64,000 bases of DNA from Pseudomonas sp. R5(2019) (GCF_009905435.1 NZ_JAAAMT010000012.1:62001-126000), one strand, 5' to 3'. Counted from the stretch's first letter, positions 1-9,569 are shown. Program-made: numbers and translations. Notes: a model not told the origin generated them from the sequence alone.

Positions 1-1176
1 TTTCCCGCCATCGCCGCCCTGCAACGGCAGCACCAGACCTACCTGGACAGCGCCGCCACCACGCAGAAGCCCCAAGCCCTGCTTGATGCCCTCTCCCATT
101 ACTACAGCCATGGTGCTGCCAATGTGCACCGTGCCCAGCACCTGCCCGGCGCGCTCGCGACCCAAGCGTTCGAAGACAGCCGGGAAAAGGTCGCACGCTG
201 GCTCAACGCAGCCAGCGCTCAACAGATCATCTTTACCCACGGCGCGACATCAGCACTGAACCTGCTGGCGTACGGCCTGCAGGAGCACTTCGTTGCCGGT
301 GATGAAATCGTCATCAGCGCCCTGGAGCACCATGCCAACCTGCTGCCCTGGCAGCAACTGGCCCTGCGCCAGGGGCTCAAGCTGGTGGTGCTGCCGCTCA
401 ACGCGAACGGCATCATCGACCTGGCCGCTGCCAGCACGCTGATCGGTCCTCGCACTCGCCTCGTCGCCGTCAGCCAACTGTCCAACGTACTGGGCGCCTG
501 GCAGCCGCTTGAAGCACTGATCGCGCTGGCCAAGGCGCAAGGTGCCATGACCGTGGTCGATGGCGCCCAAGGCGTGGTCCATGGTCGCCATGACGTGACT
601 CAATTGGGTTGCGATTTTTATGTGTTCTCCAGCCACAAGCTCTACGGGCCCGACGGCCTGGGCGTGCTCTACGGCCGAAGCGAGGCACTGGCACGGCTTG
701 GACACTGGCAGTTCGGTGGCGAAATGGTCGCCGACGCTGACTATCAGAGCGCAACCTTCCGACCTGCACCGCTGGGCTTCGAGGCCGGCACGCCACCGAT
801 CGCCAGTGTGATCGGCCTGGGTGCAACACTGGATTACCTGGCCAGCCTTGATCAGGATGCCGTCCTGCGCCATGAAGCCCTGCTGCATACGCACCTGCTG
901 CGCGGCCTGGGCGAACGCGAGGGCGTGCGCCTGCTCGGCCGGCCGCAGCTGGCACTGGCCAGTTTTGTCGTTGAAGGGGTTCATAACGCCGACCTTTCGC
1001 ACCTGCTGACCGAACAAGGCATTGCCGTGCGCGCCGGCCATCACTGCGCCATGCCGCTGCTGAAAAGCCTCGGATTGTCAGGTGCCGTGCGGGTGTCGCT
1101 GGCCCTGTACAACGACTCCGAAGACTTGAAGCGCTTCTTTGATGCCCTGGATCAAGCCCTGGAGCTGTTGCGATGA
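1..1176 (+). CDS. csdA: Cysteine desulfurase CsdA (5' end cut off by the window)
   Basis: PLP-dependent enzyme that takes sulfur from L-cysteine as a persulfide and passes it to CsdE. The reading frame is open from base 1 (FPAIAAL..., then the class V motif YLDSAATTQKP), so the true start lies upstream; the GTG at 124 is internal. The PLP-lysine motif SSHKLYGPDG and the C-terminal active-site cysteine motif RAGHHCAMP are both present. About 391 codons are visible, close to the family's usual 400, so only a few residues are missing. The stop overlaps the csdE start (ATGA), which fits a translationally coupled donor/acceptor pair. SufS is a close relative, but the csdE neighbour favours CsdA. 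Confidence 0.95.
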   Translation, partial: FPAIAALQRQHQTYLDSAATTQKPQALLDALSHYYSHGAANVHRAQHLPGALATQAFEDSREKVARWLNAASAQQIIFTHGATSALNLLAYGLQEHFVAGDEIVISALEHHANLLPWQQLALRQGLKLVVLPLNANGIIDLAAASTLIGPRTRLVAVSQLSNVLGAWQPLEALIALAKAQGAMTVVDGAQGVVHGRHDVTQLGCDFYVFSSHKLYGPDGLGVLYGRSEALARLGHWQFGGEMVADADYQSATFRPAPLGFEAGTPPIASVIGLGATLDYLASLDQDAVLRHEALLHTHLLRGLGEREGVRLLGRPQLALASFVVEGVHNADLSHLLTEQGIAVRAGHHCAMPLLKSLGLSGAVRVSLALYNDSEDLKRFFDALDQALELLR

Positions 1177-1583
1177 GCCTGCCCGAACACGCCCAAACCG
1201 CGCTCGACAGCTTCAGCCAGGCGGCCGGCTGGGAACAACGCGCGCGCCTGCTGATGCAATGGGGTGAACGCCTGCAGCCGCTGGCCGACAGCGAGAAAAC
1301 CCCGGAGCATCAGGTGCACGGCTGTGAAAGCAAGGTCTGGCTGGTGGCACGCCAGGAAAACGGCCGATGGCAATTCAACGCCAGCAGTGATGCCCGCCTG
1401 ATTCGGGGCTTGTTGGCGTTGCTGTTGGTGCGGGTCGAAGGGCTTTCCAGCACCGAACTGGGTCAATTGGATCTGGCCGAGTGGTTCACCCAGTTGGGCC
1501 TGGGCCGGCAACTGTCGCCGTCGCGCAGCAACGGCCTGAATGCCGTGCTGCAACGCATGGGTCAACTGGCGGCGGGTGGCTGA
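1173..1583 (+). CDS. csdE: Sulfur acceptor protein CsdE (SufE family)
   Basis: SufE-fold protein of 136 aa that accepts the persulfide sulfur from CsdA. The acceptor cysteine lies in the family motif VHGCES (Cys51), followed by the VWL strand. The start ATG overlaps the csdA stop by four bases, so the two are made together. In enterobacteria the CsdA-CsdE pair feeds CsdL/TcdA, and here a tcdA gene follows on the opposite strand with 3' ends overlapping by about 22 bases. Family membership is clear; the sulfur-transfer role comes from the family. Confidence 0.92.
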   Translation: MSLPEHAQTALDSFSQAAGWEQRARLLMQWGERLQPLADSEKTPEHQVHGCESKVWLVARQENGRWQFNASSDARLIRGLLALLLVRVEGLSSTELGQLDLAEWFTQLGLGRQLSPSRSNGLNAVLQRMGQLAAGG

Positions 1584-2389
1584 TCCGGCTTTTGCCGGTC
1601 AGACGGACGACGCACGCCCGAGATCAGTTTCTCGACCGCCTTGCTGGCGGCGACCATGCCAAAGGTCGCCGTCACCATCATCACCGCGCCAAAACCACCG
1701 GCGCAGTCCAGCTTGACCCCATCGCCGACAAAGCTCTTCTGCAGGCAGATGCCGCCATCAGGCTTGGGATAGCGCAGTTGCTCGGTGGAAAACACGCACG
1801 GCACGCTGTAGTTGCGGTTGACCGTGCGAGAGAAGTTCCAGTCCCGACGCAAGGTCGAACGCACCTTGGAGGCCAGCGGGTCGTTGAAGGTGCGGTTCAG
1901 GTCACCCACGCGAATCTGGGTCGGGTCGATCTGCCCGCCGGCGCCGCCGGTGGTGATGACCTGGATCTTGCGACGCTTGCACCAGGCGATCAGTGCCGCC
2001 TTGGAATTGACGGCGTCGATGCAGTCGATCACGCAATCAAGATCGTTATGAATGTACTCGGCCATGGTTTCGCGGGTAACGAAATCAGTCACCGCGTGGA
2101 CCGTGCAAGCCGGATTGATCGCCCGCAGCCGCTCGGCCATGACCTCGACCTTGGCCTGACCGACATTGCCTTCCAGTGCGTGCAACTGACGGTTGGTGTT
2201 GCTGACACAGACGTCGTCCAGGTCAAACAGGGAAATCTCGCCGACACCGCTGCGCGCCATCGCTTCCGCCGCCCAGGAACCGACGCCGCCAATGCCGACA
2301 ATCGCCACATGGGCGTCGCGCAGCCGCTGCAAGCCATCGACCCCATACAAACGGGCAACGCCAGCAAACCGTGGATCTTCTGTACTCAT
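1562..2389 (-). CDS. tcdA: tRNA threonylcarbamoyladenosine dehydratase TcdA (CsdL)
   Basis: E1-like (ThiF/MoeB fold) enzyme of 275 aa that uses ATP to cyclise the t6A base at position 37 of ANN-decoding tRNAs to ct6A. The glycine-rich nucleotide loop GIGGVGSW sits at about residues 32-39, followed by the acidic DLDDV strand and the NTNRQ motif. The frame stays open upstream of 2389, but the MSTEDPRF start gives the normal family length and the upstream residues look non-protein-like. It converges on csdE; the csdA-csdE-tcdA grouping is known in enterobacteria. Confidence 0.93.
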   Translation of the reverse strand: MSTEDPRFAGVARLYGVDGLQRLRDAHVAIVGIGGVGSWAAEAMARSGVGEISLFDLDDVCVSNTNRQLHALEGNVGQAKVEVMAERLRAINPACTVHAVTDFVTRETMAEYIHNDLDCVIDCIDAVNSKAALIAWCKRRKIQVITTGGAGGQIDPTQIRVGDLNRTFNDPLASKVRSTLRRDWNFSRTVNRNYSVPCVFSTEQLRYPKPDGGICLQKSFVGDGVKLDCAGGFGAVMMVTATFGMVAASKAVEKLISGVRRPSDRQKPDQPPAAS

Positions 2390-2703
2390 GACCTGAACCC
2401 GAAAAAACCGGCGCGCATTATAGGCCGCAACGCCCAAGAGAGCACCTTGCACGTGGAACCGGGTGCCCAACGGAAACCCGCCGGCCGGCCAGCCAATTAC
2501 CAGCCTTGGGCGTAATCCTGCTTTAATAGTTCGACTGTCGCACAGACCTGGACGACAAATGCGCGGGCAAGCGAACTTAGTCCGTTGCAACAAATCCAAT
2601 GTCCAGCCTACAAATCGCACCGGCTTTTTGTGCGCTGTATACCCGGATTAACGCAGGCAGGACGCCGCCCCGCCCGCTTCCCCCTTTGGAATTCGAACGA
2701 CCT
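2390..2703. other. Intergenic region between tcdA and ndvB
   Basis: This 314-base divergent region holds no convincing gene. It contains the AlgU-like promoter at 2573-2600. An in-frame ATG at 2599 could extend ndvB, but it overlaps the predicted -10 element and would not be on that transcript. Confidence 0.6.
2573..2600 (+). promoter_or_regulatory. AlgU (sigma-22)-type promoter for ndvB
   Basis: GAACTT at 2573-2578, a 16-base spacer and TCCAAT at 2595-2600 match the ECF sigma AlgU/RpoE consensus (GAACTT, 16-17 bases, TCnnA). Transcription would start near 2607, leaving a leader of about 97 nt before the ndvB ATG at 2704. The match is by eye. Confidence 0.6.
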
Positions 2704-5295
2704 ATGTCATCGCGTAAATTTGGAATCAACCTGGTGATTGTCGTGGCGATCGCCGCGCTGTTCACAGGGTTCTGGGCGCTGATCAACCGCCCTGTGTCAG
2801 CACCCGACTGGCCTGAGCAGATCTCCGGCTTTTCCTACTCACCGTTCCGCCTTGGACAAACCCCGCAAAAGAATCAGTACCCGTCTGACGATGAAATGCG
2901 TCAGGACATGGAACAGATGAGCAAGTTGACCGACAGCATCCGGATTTATTCGGTTGACGGCTCGCTGGGGGATATTCCGCGCCTGGCCGAAGAATTCGGC
3001 CTGCGAGTAACCCTGGGGATCTGGATTAGCCCGGACCAGGAACGCAACGAGCGCGAGGTCACCCGCGCTATCGAATTGGCCAACACCTCGCGCAGCGTCG
3101 TGCGGGTGACGGTGGGTAACGAAGCGCTGTTCCGCAAGGAAATCACCCCCGAAGAGCTGATCAAGTATCTGGATCGGGTCCGGGCGGCGGTCAAGGTACC
3201 GGTCACCACCTCCGAGCAATGGCATATCTGGAAAGAACACCCTGAACTGGCCAAGCACGTCGACCTGATTGCCGCTCACGTCCTGCCTTACTGGGAGTTT
3301 ATCCCCATGAAGGACGCCGGCCAGTTCGTCCTCGACCGCGCCCGTGACCTCAAGCAGCTGTTCCCGAAAAAGCCGCTGCTGCTGTCTGAAGTGGGCTGGC
3401 CAAGCAACGGCCGCATGCGTGGCGGCGCCGATGCGACCCCGGCCGACCAGGCGATTTACCTGCGCACGCTGGTGAACAAGCTCAACCGCCAGGGCTACAA
3501 CTACTTTGTCATCGAAGCCTACGACCAGCCGTGGAAAGTCAGCGACGAAGGCTCGGTGGGCGCTTACTGGGGCGTGTTCAACGGCGCTCGCCAGCAGAAA
3601 TTCAACTTCGAAGGCCCAGTGGTGGCGATTCCACAGTGGCGCGTGCTGGCTGTAGGCTCGGTGGTGTTGGCCATGCTGTCGCTGGCGCTGCTGTTGATCG
3701 ACGGTTCGGCCCTGCGTCAGCGCGGGCGCACCTTCCTGACCTTTATCGCCTTCCTGTGCGGTTCGGTACTGGTGTGGATCGGTTATGACTACAGCCAGCA
3801 ATACAGCACCTGGTTCAGCCTGACGGTGGGCTTCTTGCTCGCGCTCGGGGCGCTGGGCGTGTTTATCGTCTTGCTGACCGAAGCGCACGAATTGGCCGAG
3901 GCGGTATGGATTCACAAGCGTCGGCGCGAATTCCTGCCGGTGCACACCGACACCGCCTACCGACCCAAAGTCTCGGTGCACGTGCCGTGCTACAACGAGC
4001 CGCCAGAGATGGTCAAACAGACCCTCAATGCCCTGGCCAACCTCGACTATCCGGACTTTGAAGTCCTGATCATCGACAACAACACCAAGGACCCGGCTGT
4101 CTGGGAGCCGATCAAGGCCCACTGCGAAACCCTGGGCGAACGCTTCAAGTTCTTCCACGTATCGCCCCTGGCAGGCTTCAAGGGCGGCGCGCTGAACTAC
4201 CTGATCCCGCACACCGCCAAAGACGCCGAAGTGATCGCGGTGATCGACTCGGACTACTGCGTGGACCGTAACTGGCTCAAGCACATGGTGCCGCACTTCG
4301 CCGACCCGAAAATCGCCGTGGTGCAGTCGCCGCAGGACTACCGCGACCAGAACGAAAGCACCTTCAAGAAGCTCTGCTACTCCGAATACAAGGGCTTCTT
4401 CCATATCGGCATGGTCACCCGTAACGACCGTGATGCAATCATCCAGCACGGCACCATGACCATGACCCGCCGCTCGGTGCTCGAAGAGCTGGGCTGGGCT
4501 GACTGGTGCATTTGCGAAGACGCCGAGCTGGGTCTGCGTGTGTTCGAAAAGGGCTACTCGGCCGCCTATTCGCACAACAGCTACGGCAAGGGCCTGATGC
4601 CCGATACCTTTATCGACTTCAAGAAGCAGCGCTTTCGCTGGGCCTATGGCGCGATCCAGATCATCAAGCGCCACACGGCGAGCCTGTTGCGTGGCAAGGA
4701 CACCGAGCTGACCCGTGGCCAGCGTTATCACTTCCTCGCAGGCTGGCTGCCCTGGGTGGCCGATGGCATGAATATCTTCTTCACCGTCGGCGCCCTGCTC
4801 TGGTCGGCGGCGATGATTATCGTGCCGCAACGGGTCGACCCGCCGCTGCTGATCTTCGCGATCCCGCCATTGGCGTTGTTTTTCTTCAAGGTCGGCAAGA
4901 TCCTGTTCCTGTACCGCCGCGCCGTTGGGGTCAACCTCAAGGATGCCTTCGCGGCTGCGCTGGCGGGGCTGGCCTTGTCGCACACCATCGCGAAGGCCGT
5001 GCTGTACGGGTTCTTCACCAGCAGCATCCCGTTCTTCCGCACCCCGAAAAACGCCGACAGCCATGGCCTGTTCGTGGCACTTTCCGAAGCCCGTGAAGAG
5101 CTGTTCATCATGCTGCTGTTGTGGGGCGCTGCCCTGGGTATCTACCTGGTTCAGGGCCTGCCCAGCTCGGACATGCGCTTCTGGGTGGCCATGCTGCTGG
5201 TGCAGTCGCTGCCGTACCTGGCAGCGCTGATCATGGCGATGTTGTCGTCGCTGCCCAAGCCTGCGGATGCAACGGAACCTGCGACCGCCGGATAA
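2704..5295 (+). CDS. ndvB: Membrane beta-glucan synthase with GH17 and GT2 domains (NdvB-like)
   Basis: Membrane protein of 863 aa like P. aeruginosa NdvB, which makes periplasmic (cyclic) beta-1,3-glucans linked to osmoadaptation and biofilm tolerance. Order of parts: an N-terminal TM helix (about 8-27); a periplasmic GH17-like domain (about 40-312) with both catalytic glutamates in place (VGNEALFR, E140; LSEVGWPS, E229); TM helices to about 400; a cytoplasmic GT2 domain (about 420-650) with DSD (515-517), ED (605-606) and QRFRW (642-646); and C-terminal TM helices. The GH17 part probably remodels the nascent glucan (inference). The start at 2704 was chosen because the upstream ATG at 2599 lies inside the likely promoter. 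A terminator follows. Confidence 0.9.
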   Translation: MSSRKFGINLVIVVAIAALFTGFWALINRPVSAPDWPEQISGFSYSPFRLGQTPQKNQYPSDDEMRQDMEQMSKLTDSIRIYSVDGSLGDIPRLAEEFGLRVTLGIWISPDQERNEREVTRAIELANTSRSVVRVTVGNEALFRKEITPEELIKYLDRVRAAVKVPVTTSEQWHIWKEHPELAKHVDLIAAHVLPYWEFIPMKDAGQFVLDRARDLKQLFPKKPLLLSEVGWPSNGRMRGGADATPADQAIYLRTLVNKLNRQGYNYFVIEAYDQPWKVSDEGSVGAYWGVFNGARQQKFNFEGPVVAIPQWRVLAVGSVVLAMLSLALLLIDGSALRQRGRTFLTFIAFLCGSVLVWIGYDYSQQYSTWFSLTVGFLLALGALGVFIVLLTEAHELAEAVWIHKRRREFLPVHTDTAYRPKVSVHVPCYNEPPEMVKQTLNALANLDYPDFEVLIIDNNTKDPAVWEPIKAHCETLGERFKFFHVSPLAGFKGGALNYLIPHTAKDAEVIAVIDSDYCVDRNWLKHMVPHFADPKIAVVQSPQDYRDQNESTFKKLCYSEYKGFFHIGMVTRNDRDAIIQHGTMTMTRRSVLEELGWADWCICEDAELGLRVFEKGYSAAYSHNSYGKGLMPDTFIDFKKQRFRWAYGAIQIIKRHTASLLRGKDTELTRGQRYHFLAGWLPWVADGMNIFFTVGALLWSAAMIIVPQRVDPPLLIFAIPPLALFFFKVGKILFLYRRAVGVNLKDAFAAALAGLALSHTIAKAVLYGFFTSSIPFFRTPKNADSHGLFVALSEAREELFIMLLLWGAALGIYLVQGLPSSDMRFWVAMLLVQSLPYLAALIMAMLSSLPKPADATEPATAG

Positions 5296-5311
5296 AATCG
5301 GCGCACGGACT

Positions 5312-5338
5312 AAACGGCGGCCTTTGGCCGCCGTTTTT
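5312..5338 (+). terminator. Rho-independent terminator after ndvB
   Basis: An 11-base stem (5312-5322 with 5326-5336) around a TTT loop, followed by a T-run, sits 17 bases after the ndvB stop. Confidence 0.9.
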
Positions 5339-5392
5339 GCTTTAAGATATCGGCCTTTTCTGCGCCCCAGCCTTTGCTTTCGGAGTTTCCCC

Positions 5393-6544
5393 ATGACGGC
5401 CCCAGCCGACCTCTCGCCTACCCTTCAACTGGCCTGCGACCTGATCCGCCGTCCGTCGGTCACGCCAGTCGACGCCGACTGCCAGAAGCTGATGATGCAG
5501 CGACTGGGCGAAGCAGGCTTCACGCTGGAGCCGATGCGGATCGAAGACGTCGATAACTTCTGGGCTTCCCACGGCACTCAAGACGGCCCGGTACTGTGCT
5601 TCGCCGGCCACACCGACGTCGTGCCAACCGGCCCGGTCCAGGCCTGGCAGAACGACCCGTTCGATGCCCTGATCGACGAGCACGGCATGCTCTGCGGGCG
5701 CGGCGCGGCCGACATGAAAGGCAGCCTGGCCGCCATGACAGTGGCCGCCGAGCGCTTTGTCGCCGACTACCCGAACCACAAGGGCAAGGTCACCTTCCTG
5801 ATCACCAGCGACGAAGAAGGCCCGGCCCACCACGGCACCAAAGCCGTCGTCGAGCGCCTGGCCGCGCGCAAGGAGCGCCTGGACTGGTGCATTGTCGGCG
5901 AGCCGTCGAGCACTTCGCTGGTCGGTGACGTGGTCAAGAACGGTCGTCGCGGCTCGCTGGGCGCCAAACTGACAGTGCGCGGGGTTCAAGGCCATGTAGC
6001 CTACCCGCACCTGGCCAAGAACCCGATTCACCTGGCCGCTCCGGCGTTGGCAGAACTGGCCGCCGAGCATTGGGATCACGGCAATGCGTTCTTCCCGCCC
6101 ACCAGCTTCCAGATTTCCAACGTCAATGCCGGCACGGGCGCGACCAACGTCATCGCCGGTGAGCTGGTGGCGCTGTTCAACTTCCGCTTCTCCACCGAAT
6201 CCACCGTCGAAGTCCTGCAGCAGCGCGTGGCGGCGATCCTGGACAAGCACGAGCTGGACTGGCACATCGACTGGGCACTGTCCGGCCTGCCGTTCCTGAC
6301 CGAGCCGGGCGCCCTGCTCGACGCGGTGTCGGCCAGTATCAAACAGATCACCGGCCGTGAAACCCAGGCATCCACCAGCGGCGGCACCTCCGACGGACGC
6401 TTTATCGCCACTCTCGGCACGCAAGTCGTCGAACTGGGCCCGGTCAACGCCACCATCCACCAGGTCAACGAACGCGTATTGGCCAGCGACCTGGATGTGC
6501 TGACCGAGATCTACTACCACACCCTGATCAAGCTGCTTGCCTGA
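5393..6544 (+). CDS. dapE: Succinyl-diaminopimelate desuccinylase DapE
   Basis: Zinc-dependent M20 hydrolase of 383 aa that removes succinate from N-succinyl-LL-diaminopimelate in lysine and peptidoglycan synthesis. Metal and catalytic motifs are complete: AGHTDVVP (H73), GRGAADMKG (D107), SDEEGPA (E141/E142) and the C-terminal [10 protein letters not shown]. The ATG at 5393 has a GGAG eight bases upstream and comes after the ndvB terminator; the open frame upstream of it lies over that terminator and is not coding. The stop overlaps the rlmA start by one base. Confidence 0.97.
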   Translation: MTAPADLSPTLQLACDLIRRPSVTPVDADCQKLMMQRLGEAGFTLEPMRIEDVDNFWASHGTQDGPVLCFAGHTDVVPTGPVQAWQNDPFDALIDEHGMLCGRGAADMKGSLAAMTVAAERFVADYPNHKGKVTFLITSDEEGPAHHGTKAVVERLAARKERLDWCIVGEPSSTSLVGDVVKNGRRGSLGAKLTVRGVQGHVAYPHLAKNPIHLAAPALAELAAEHWDHGNAFFPPTSFQISNVNAGTGATNVIAGELVALFNFRFSTESTVEVLQQRVAAILDKHELDWHIDWALSGLPFLTEPGALLDAVSASIKQITGRETQASTSGGTSDGRFIATLGTQVVELGPVNATIHQVNERVLASDLDVLTEIYYHTLIKLLA

Positions 6545-7353
6545 TGCTCACTTGCCCGATTTGCAGCGCCGCCCTGGCGGCGCTGGACAACGGCGTGGCC
6601 TGCCCGGCCGGCCATCGTTTCGACCGCGCCCGCCAGGGCTACCTGAACCTGTTGCCGGTGCAGCACAAGAACAGCCGCGACCCGGGCGACAATCAGGCCA
6701 TGGTCGAAGCCCGCCGCGACTTCCTCAACGCCGGTCATTATGCGCCGGTCGCCCGCCGCCTCGCAGAGCTGGCCGCCGAACGTGCGCCCTCGCAGTGGCT
6801 GGATATCGGCTGTGGCGAGGGCTATTACACGGCCCAGATCGCCGACGCCCTGCCCCAGGCCCAAGGCTATGCGCTGGATATCTCCCGCGAGGCCGTCAAA
6901 CGTGCCTGCCGACGCAACCCGGCCGTCACCTGGCTGGTGGCAAGCATGGCGCGCATCCCTTTGGCCGATGCCAGTTGCCAATTTCTGGCCAGCGTCTTCA
7001 GCCCTCTGGACTGGAACGAAGCCAAGCGTCTGCTCAGCCCGGGGGGCGGTTTGATGCGGGTTGGCCCGACCAGCGAGCACCTGATCGAGCTGCGCGAGAA
7101 GCTCTACGATGAAGTGCGCGATTACGTCGATGACAAGCACTTGGCACAGGTCCCGGCGGGCATGCAGCATGCCCACAGCGAGACCCTGCGTTTCACCTTG
7201 AGCCTGGCCGACAGCCAGGCGCGCGCCAATCTGCTGGCCATGACGCCGCATGGCTGGCGCGCCAGCGCCGAGCGCCGGGCGCAGGTCATCGAGCAAGTCG
7301 AGCCTTTCGAGGTGACGGTGTCGATGCGTTACGATTATTTTGTCCTGCAATAA
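6544..7353 (+). CDS. rlmA: 23S rRNA (guanine-N1)-methyltransferase RlmA
   Basis: SAM-dependent methyltransferase of 269 aa (RrmA/RlmA family) that modifies G745 of 23S rRNA in E. coli. An N-terminal zinc site is visible (C4, C7, C20, H24 in CPIC and CPAGH), then the family FDRARQGYLNLL motif and the SAM-binding LDIGCGEGYY. It starts inside the dapE stop codon, so it is probably co-translated with dapE. The exact target guanine cannot be told from sequence; Gram-positive homologues act on G748. Confidence 0.92.
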   Translation: MLTCPICSAALAALDNGVACPAGHRFDRARQGYLNLLPVQHKNSRDPGDNQAMVEARRDFLNAGHYAPVARRLAELAAERAPSQWLDIGCGEGYYTAQIADALPQAQGYALDISREAVKRACRRNPAVTWLVASMARIPLADASCQFLASVFSPLDWNEAKRLLSPGGGLMRVGPTSEHLIELREKLYDEVRDYVDDKHLAQVPAGMQHAHSETLRFTLSLADSQARANLLAMTPHGWRASAERRAQVIEQVEPFEVTVSMRYDYFVLQ

Positions 7354-7392
7354 TCCGCGAATGGATTGTTCAACCACCCCGTGAGGATGTCC

Positions 7393-7770
7393 ATGCGCCA
7401 GCCCGATATCGAGATTTACCTCAAAGACGCCGACGTCGACCACAAGGCCATCGCCGCCTGGCTCGGCAGCGCCCTGGGGCCTTGCTCCGAGTGGGTGCAG
7501 AAGGGCCAGACCTGGAAGTGCAGCGCTGCCGGCGTGCCGGTCACCTGGCTGCCCAAGGCCGTCGGCAAATGGAACAGCCTGTACCTGGAAAGCGACCAGA
7601 CCCCGTGGGAAGACGACATCGCCTGCGCCCGCGCCGCGTTTGCCGCGTTGAACGTCGAGGTGCGCTGTGCGCCGGGGAGCTGGGTTGAAGAAGAAGGCGA
7701 GGACGATGCCGATCGCTGGGTAAGGATCAGTGCCGACGGGGAAGAGGAAATTACCTGGCGTACGTCTTGA
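7393..7770 (+). CDS. Conserved hypothetical protein, acidic, about 125 aa
   Basis: A small soluble protein of unknown function that follows rlmA. No signal peptide or membrane segment is seen. It is rich in Trp and ends in an acidic stretch (EEEGEDDAD). The ATG at 7393 (MRQPDIEIY) is preferred because GAGG sits six bases upstream; an in-frame ATG at 7387 is possible. I do not recognise a characterised domain, though the sequence resembles small proteins found beside rlmA in other pseudomonads. Function unknown. Confidence 0.75.
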   Translation: MRQPDIEIYLKDADVDHKAIAAWLGSALGPCSEWVQKGQTWKCSAAGVPVTWLPKAVGKWNSLYLESDQTPWEDDIACARAAFAALNVEVRCAPGSWVEEEGEDDADRWVRISADGEEEITWRTS

Positions 7771-7805
7771 ATTGAGGTCTGATACAAGCCAAATGCTGAG
7801 CAGAG

Positions 7806-7898
7806 AATGTGGGAGCGGATTTATCCGCGAATAGCTTCCCCACGGTGTATCAGGCGAACCGCAGCGAAGCTATTCGCGGATAAATCCGCTCCCACATT
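7806..7898. repeat. REPIN (two inverted REP copies)
   Basis: Bases 7806-7838 and 7866-7898 are a perfect 33-base inverted repeat with a 27-base spacer. The arm core is GTGGGAGCGGATTTATCCGC. It lies between convergent genes. A related, diverged copy is at 27026-27128. Confidence 0.88.
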
Positions 7899-7914
7899 AA
7901 AGTGATCTTCAGGT

Positions 7915-7950
7915 AAAAAGGGGCGGTCAGTGATGACCGCCCCCTTTTTT
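7915..7950. terminator. Bidirectional terminator between the small conserved gene and mucD
   Basis: A ten-base GC-rich stem (7920-7929 with 7934-7943) is flanked by an A-run on the left and a T-run on the right, so it can stop transcription from both sides. Confidence 0.88.
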
Positions 7951-7964
7951 TCATTCACCCAGGC

Positions 7965-9392
7965 TTATTCAGCCAGCTTGAAGGTGATGAAGCTCGCACG
8001 CCCCTGACGCAACACGCGCATGGACACCGAACGGTTTTTCGGTAGTTCCTTGGCGATTTCGGTAAAGCTCCTGGCCGAGAGGATTGCCTGGTTGTTCAGG
8101 TGGGTGATCACATCACCCGGCTGCAGGCCGATCAGCGCGGCCGGGCCGTCCAGCACTTCCTTGATCACCACGCCGCCCTTGAGGTCCAGGGCTTTCTGCT
8201 GGTCGCTGCTCAGGTCAGTGACGGAAACACCCAGGCGGTTGCTGCTGCGCTCGACGCCACCCTTGCCGCTGCTGGCAAGGTCCAGATCTTCGTCAGGCAA
8301 TGCGCCGACAGTGATATCCAGGTTTTTGCGCTTGCCTTCACGGATCACTTCCAGGCTGGCCTTGGCGCCATCCTTGAGGCTACCGACCAGGTGCGGCAGG
8401 TCAGCAGACATGACAATCGGCTGGCCGTTCATGCTCAGGATCACGTCACCCACTTGCAGGCCACCCTTGGCCGCCGGGCCGTCTTCCAGGACCTGGGCGA
8501 CCAGCGCACCGGCTGGCTTGTCCAGACCGAAAGATTCAGCCAGGTCCTTGTTGACCTCCTGAATCACCACGCCCAGCCAGCCACGGCTGACCTTGCCGTC
8601 CTTCTTCAGCTGGTTGGAGACGTCCAGCGCGACGTCGATCGGGATCGCGAACGACAGGCCCATAAAGCCGCCGGAACGGGTGAAGATCTGCGAGTTGATC
8701 CCCACGACTTCGCCGTCCATGTTGAACAGCGGGCCACCGGAGTTACCCGGGTTGATCGCCACGTCGGTCTGGATGAACGGCACATAGGTGTCGTTCGGCA
8801 GGGTCCGGCCCTTGGCGCTGACGATGCCCTTGGTGACCGAATGGTCGAAGCCGAACGGCGAACCGATGGCCAGTACCCACTCACCGACCTTCAGCTTGTT
8901 GGAGTCGCCCAGCTTGACGATCGGCAGGTTGTTGCCTTCGATCTTCAGCAGGGCCACGTCGGTACGCGGATCGGTCCCCACCAGCTTGGCTTGCAACTCG
9001 CTGCGGTCGGACAGGCGCACGACGATTTCGTCAGCGCCTTCGATTACGTGGTTGTTGGTCAGTACATAGCCGTCGGCGGAAATGATGAAACCCGAGCCCA
9101 GCGACTGGGCTTCGCGCTGACGATCACCACGCGGCGGGCGCGGCTGCTGCGGCATGTTGCGTTCGAAGAACTCGCGAATACCGGGCGGCAGGCCTTCCAG
9201 GTCGGGCATCTGCGCCGAAGCTTTACGCTCTGGCAGCTTCTGGCGCGTACTGATGTTCACCACGGCAGGCGAGGCTTGCTCGACCAGCGTCGTAAAGTCA
9301 GGCAAGGCTTCAGCCTGGGCCGTGACCACCTGGCCGAGCATCAGCAAGGCGGCGAACAGTGTTAGATAGGATTTCAAGCGTGGTATCGACAT
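7965..9392 (-). CDS. mucD: Periplasmic serine protease/chaperone MucD (DegP/HtrA family)
   Basis: 475-aa HtrA-type protease that degrades misfolded envelope proteins and restrains AlgU signalling. A signal peptide ends near residue 27 (AQAEA). The catalytic triad is complete: H115 in TNNHVIE, D145 in DPRTDVALL and S218 in NPGNSGGP. Two PDZ domains follow (about 260-350 and 375-470). The ATG at 9392 has GGGAG upstream; longer frames to 9425 lack this. It is the last gene of the algU cluster but is separated from mucB by 280 bases carrying a strong terminator, so it probably has independent transcription. Confidence 0.95.
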   Translation of the reverse strand: MSIPRLKSYLTLFAALLMLGQVVTAQAEALPDFTTLVEQASPAVVNISTRQKLPERKASAQMPDLEGLPPGIREFFERNMPQQPRPPRGDRQREAQSLGSGFIISADGYVLTNNHVIEGADEIVVRLSDRSELQAKLVGTDPRTDVALLKIEGNNLPIVKLGDSNKLKVGEWVLAIGSPFGFDHSVTKGIVSAKGRTLPNDTYVPFIQTDVAINPGNSGGPLFNMDGEVVGINSQIFTRSGGFMGLSFAIPIDVALDVSNQLKKDGKVSRGWLGVVIQEVNKDLAESFGLDKPAGALVAQVLEDGPAAKGGLQVGDVILSMNGQPIVMSADLPHLVGSLKDGAKASLEVIREGKRKNLDITVGALPDEDLDLASSGKGGVERSSNRLGVSVTDLSSDQQKALDLKGGVVIKEVLDGPAALIGLQPGDVITHLNNQAILSARSFTEIAKELPKNRSVSMRVLRQGRASFITFKLAE

Positions 9393-9439
9393 ACGGCTCC
9401 CGTCAAAACGAGCATGGTTAAGCATTAGGGCCCTGCAAA

Positions 9440-9535
9440 CGCAAAAAACCCGGACCCACCCCGAAGGCTGAGACCAGGTTTACGCGTCGGCTTGTACATT
9501 GCTGTCAAAAGCAAACAAGGCCAGACCCTGGAGGA
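9440..9535 (-). ncRNA. Candidate small RNA (about 95 nt) between mucB and mucD
   Basis: On the minus strand a sigma70-like promoter (9541-9569) is followed about 55 bases later by a strong terminator (9443-9481). The predicted transcript starts near 9534 and ends in the U-run near 9443. It contains a short CCAG/CTGG hairpin near its 5' end, and no good reading frame with a ribosome site. It could equally be an attenuated leader of mucD, whose ATG lies 51 bases past the terminator. Confidence 0.45.
9443..9481 (-). terminator. Strong intrinsic terminator upstream of mucD
   Basis: Minus-strand stem: 9474-9481 pairs with 9446-9453 (one G-U pair). Inside it a CAGCC/GGGTG stem is capped by a UUCG tetraloop. 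A run of six T follows (9443-9448). Confidence 0.8.
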
Positions 9536-9540
9536 CCTGA

Positions 9541-9569
9541 CCTATAGAAAAATTTTCAGTATTTTGCAA
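9541..9569 (-). promoter_or_regulatory. Sigma70-like promoter in the mucB-mucD gap
   Basis: Reading the minus strand, TTGCAA (9569-9564), a 17-base spacer and TATAGG (9546-9541). The spacing is ideal and both boxes match four of six consensus bases. A second TTGACA occurs downstream, near 9509, without a good -10. Confidence 0.5.

Noticed and set aside
2599..2703. 35-codon N-terminal extension of ndvB
   Set aside because: The ATG overlaps the predicted promoter -10, and the extra residues are Pro/Arg-rich and precede a natural signal-anchor start.
2839..5394. 851-codon open frame on the minus strand
   Set aside because: It lies fully antisense to ndvB, whose domains are clear. GC-rich codon bias leaves long shadow frames.
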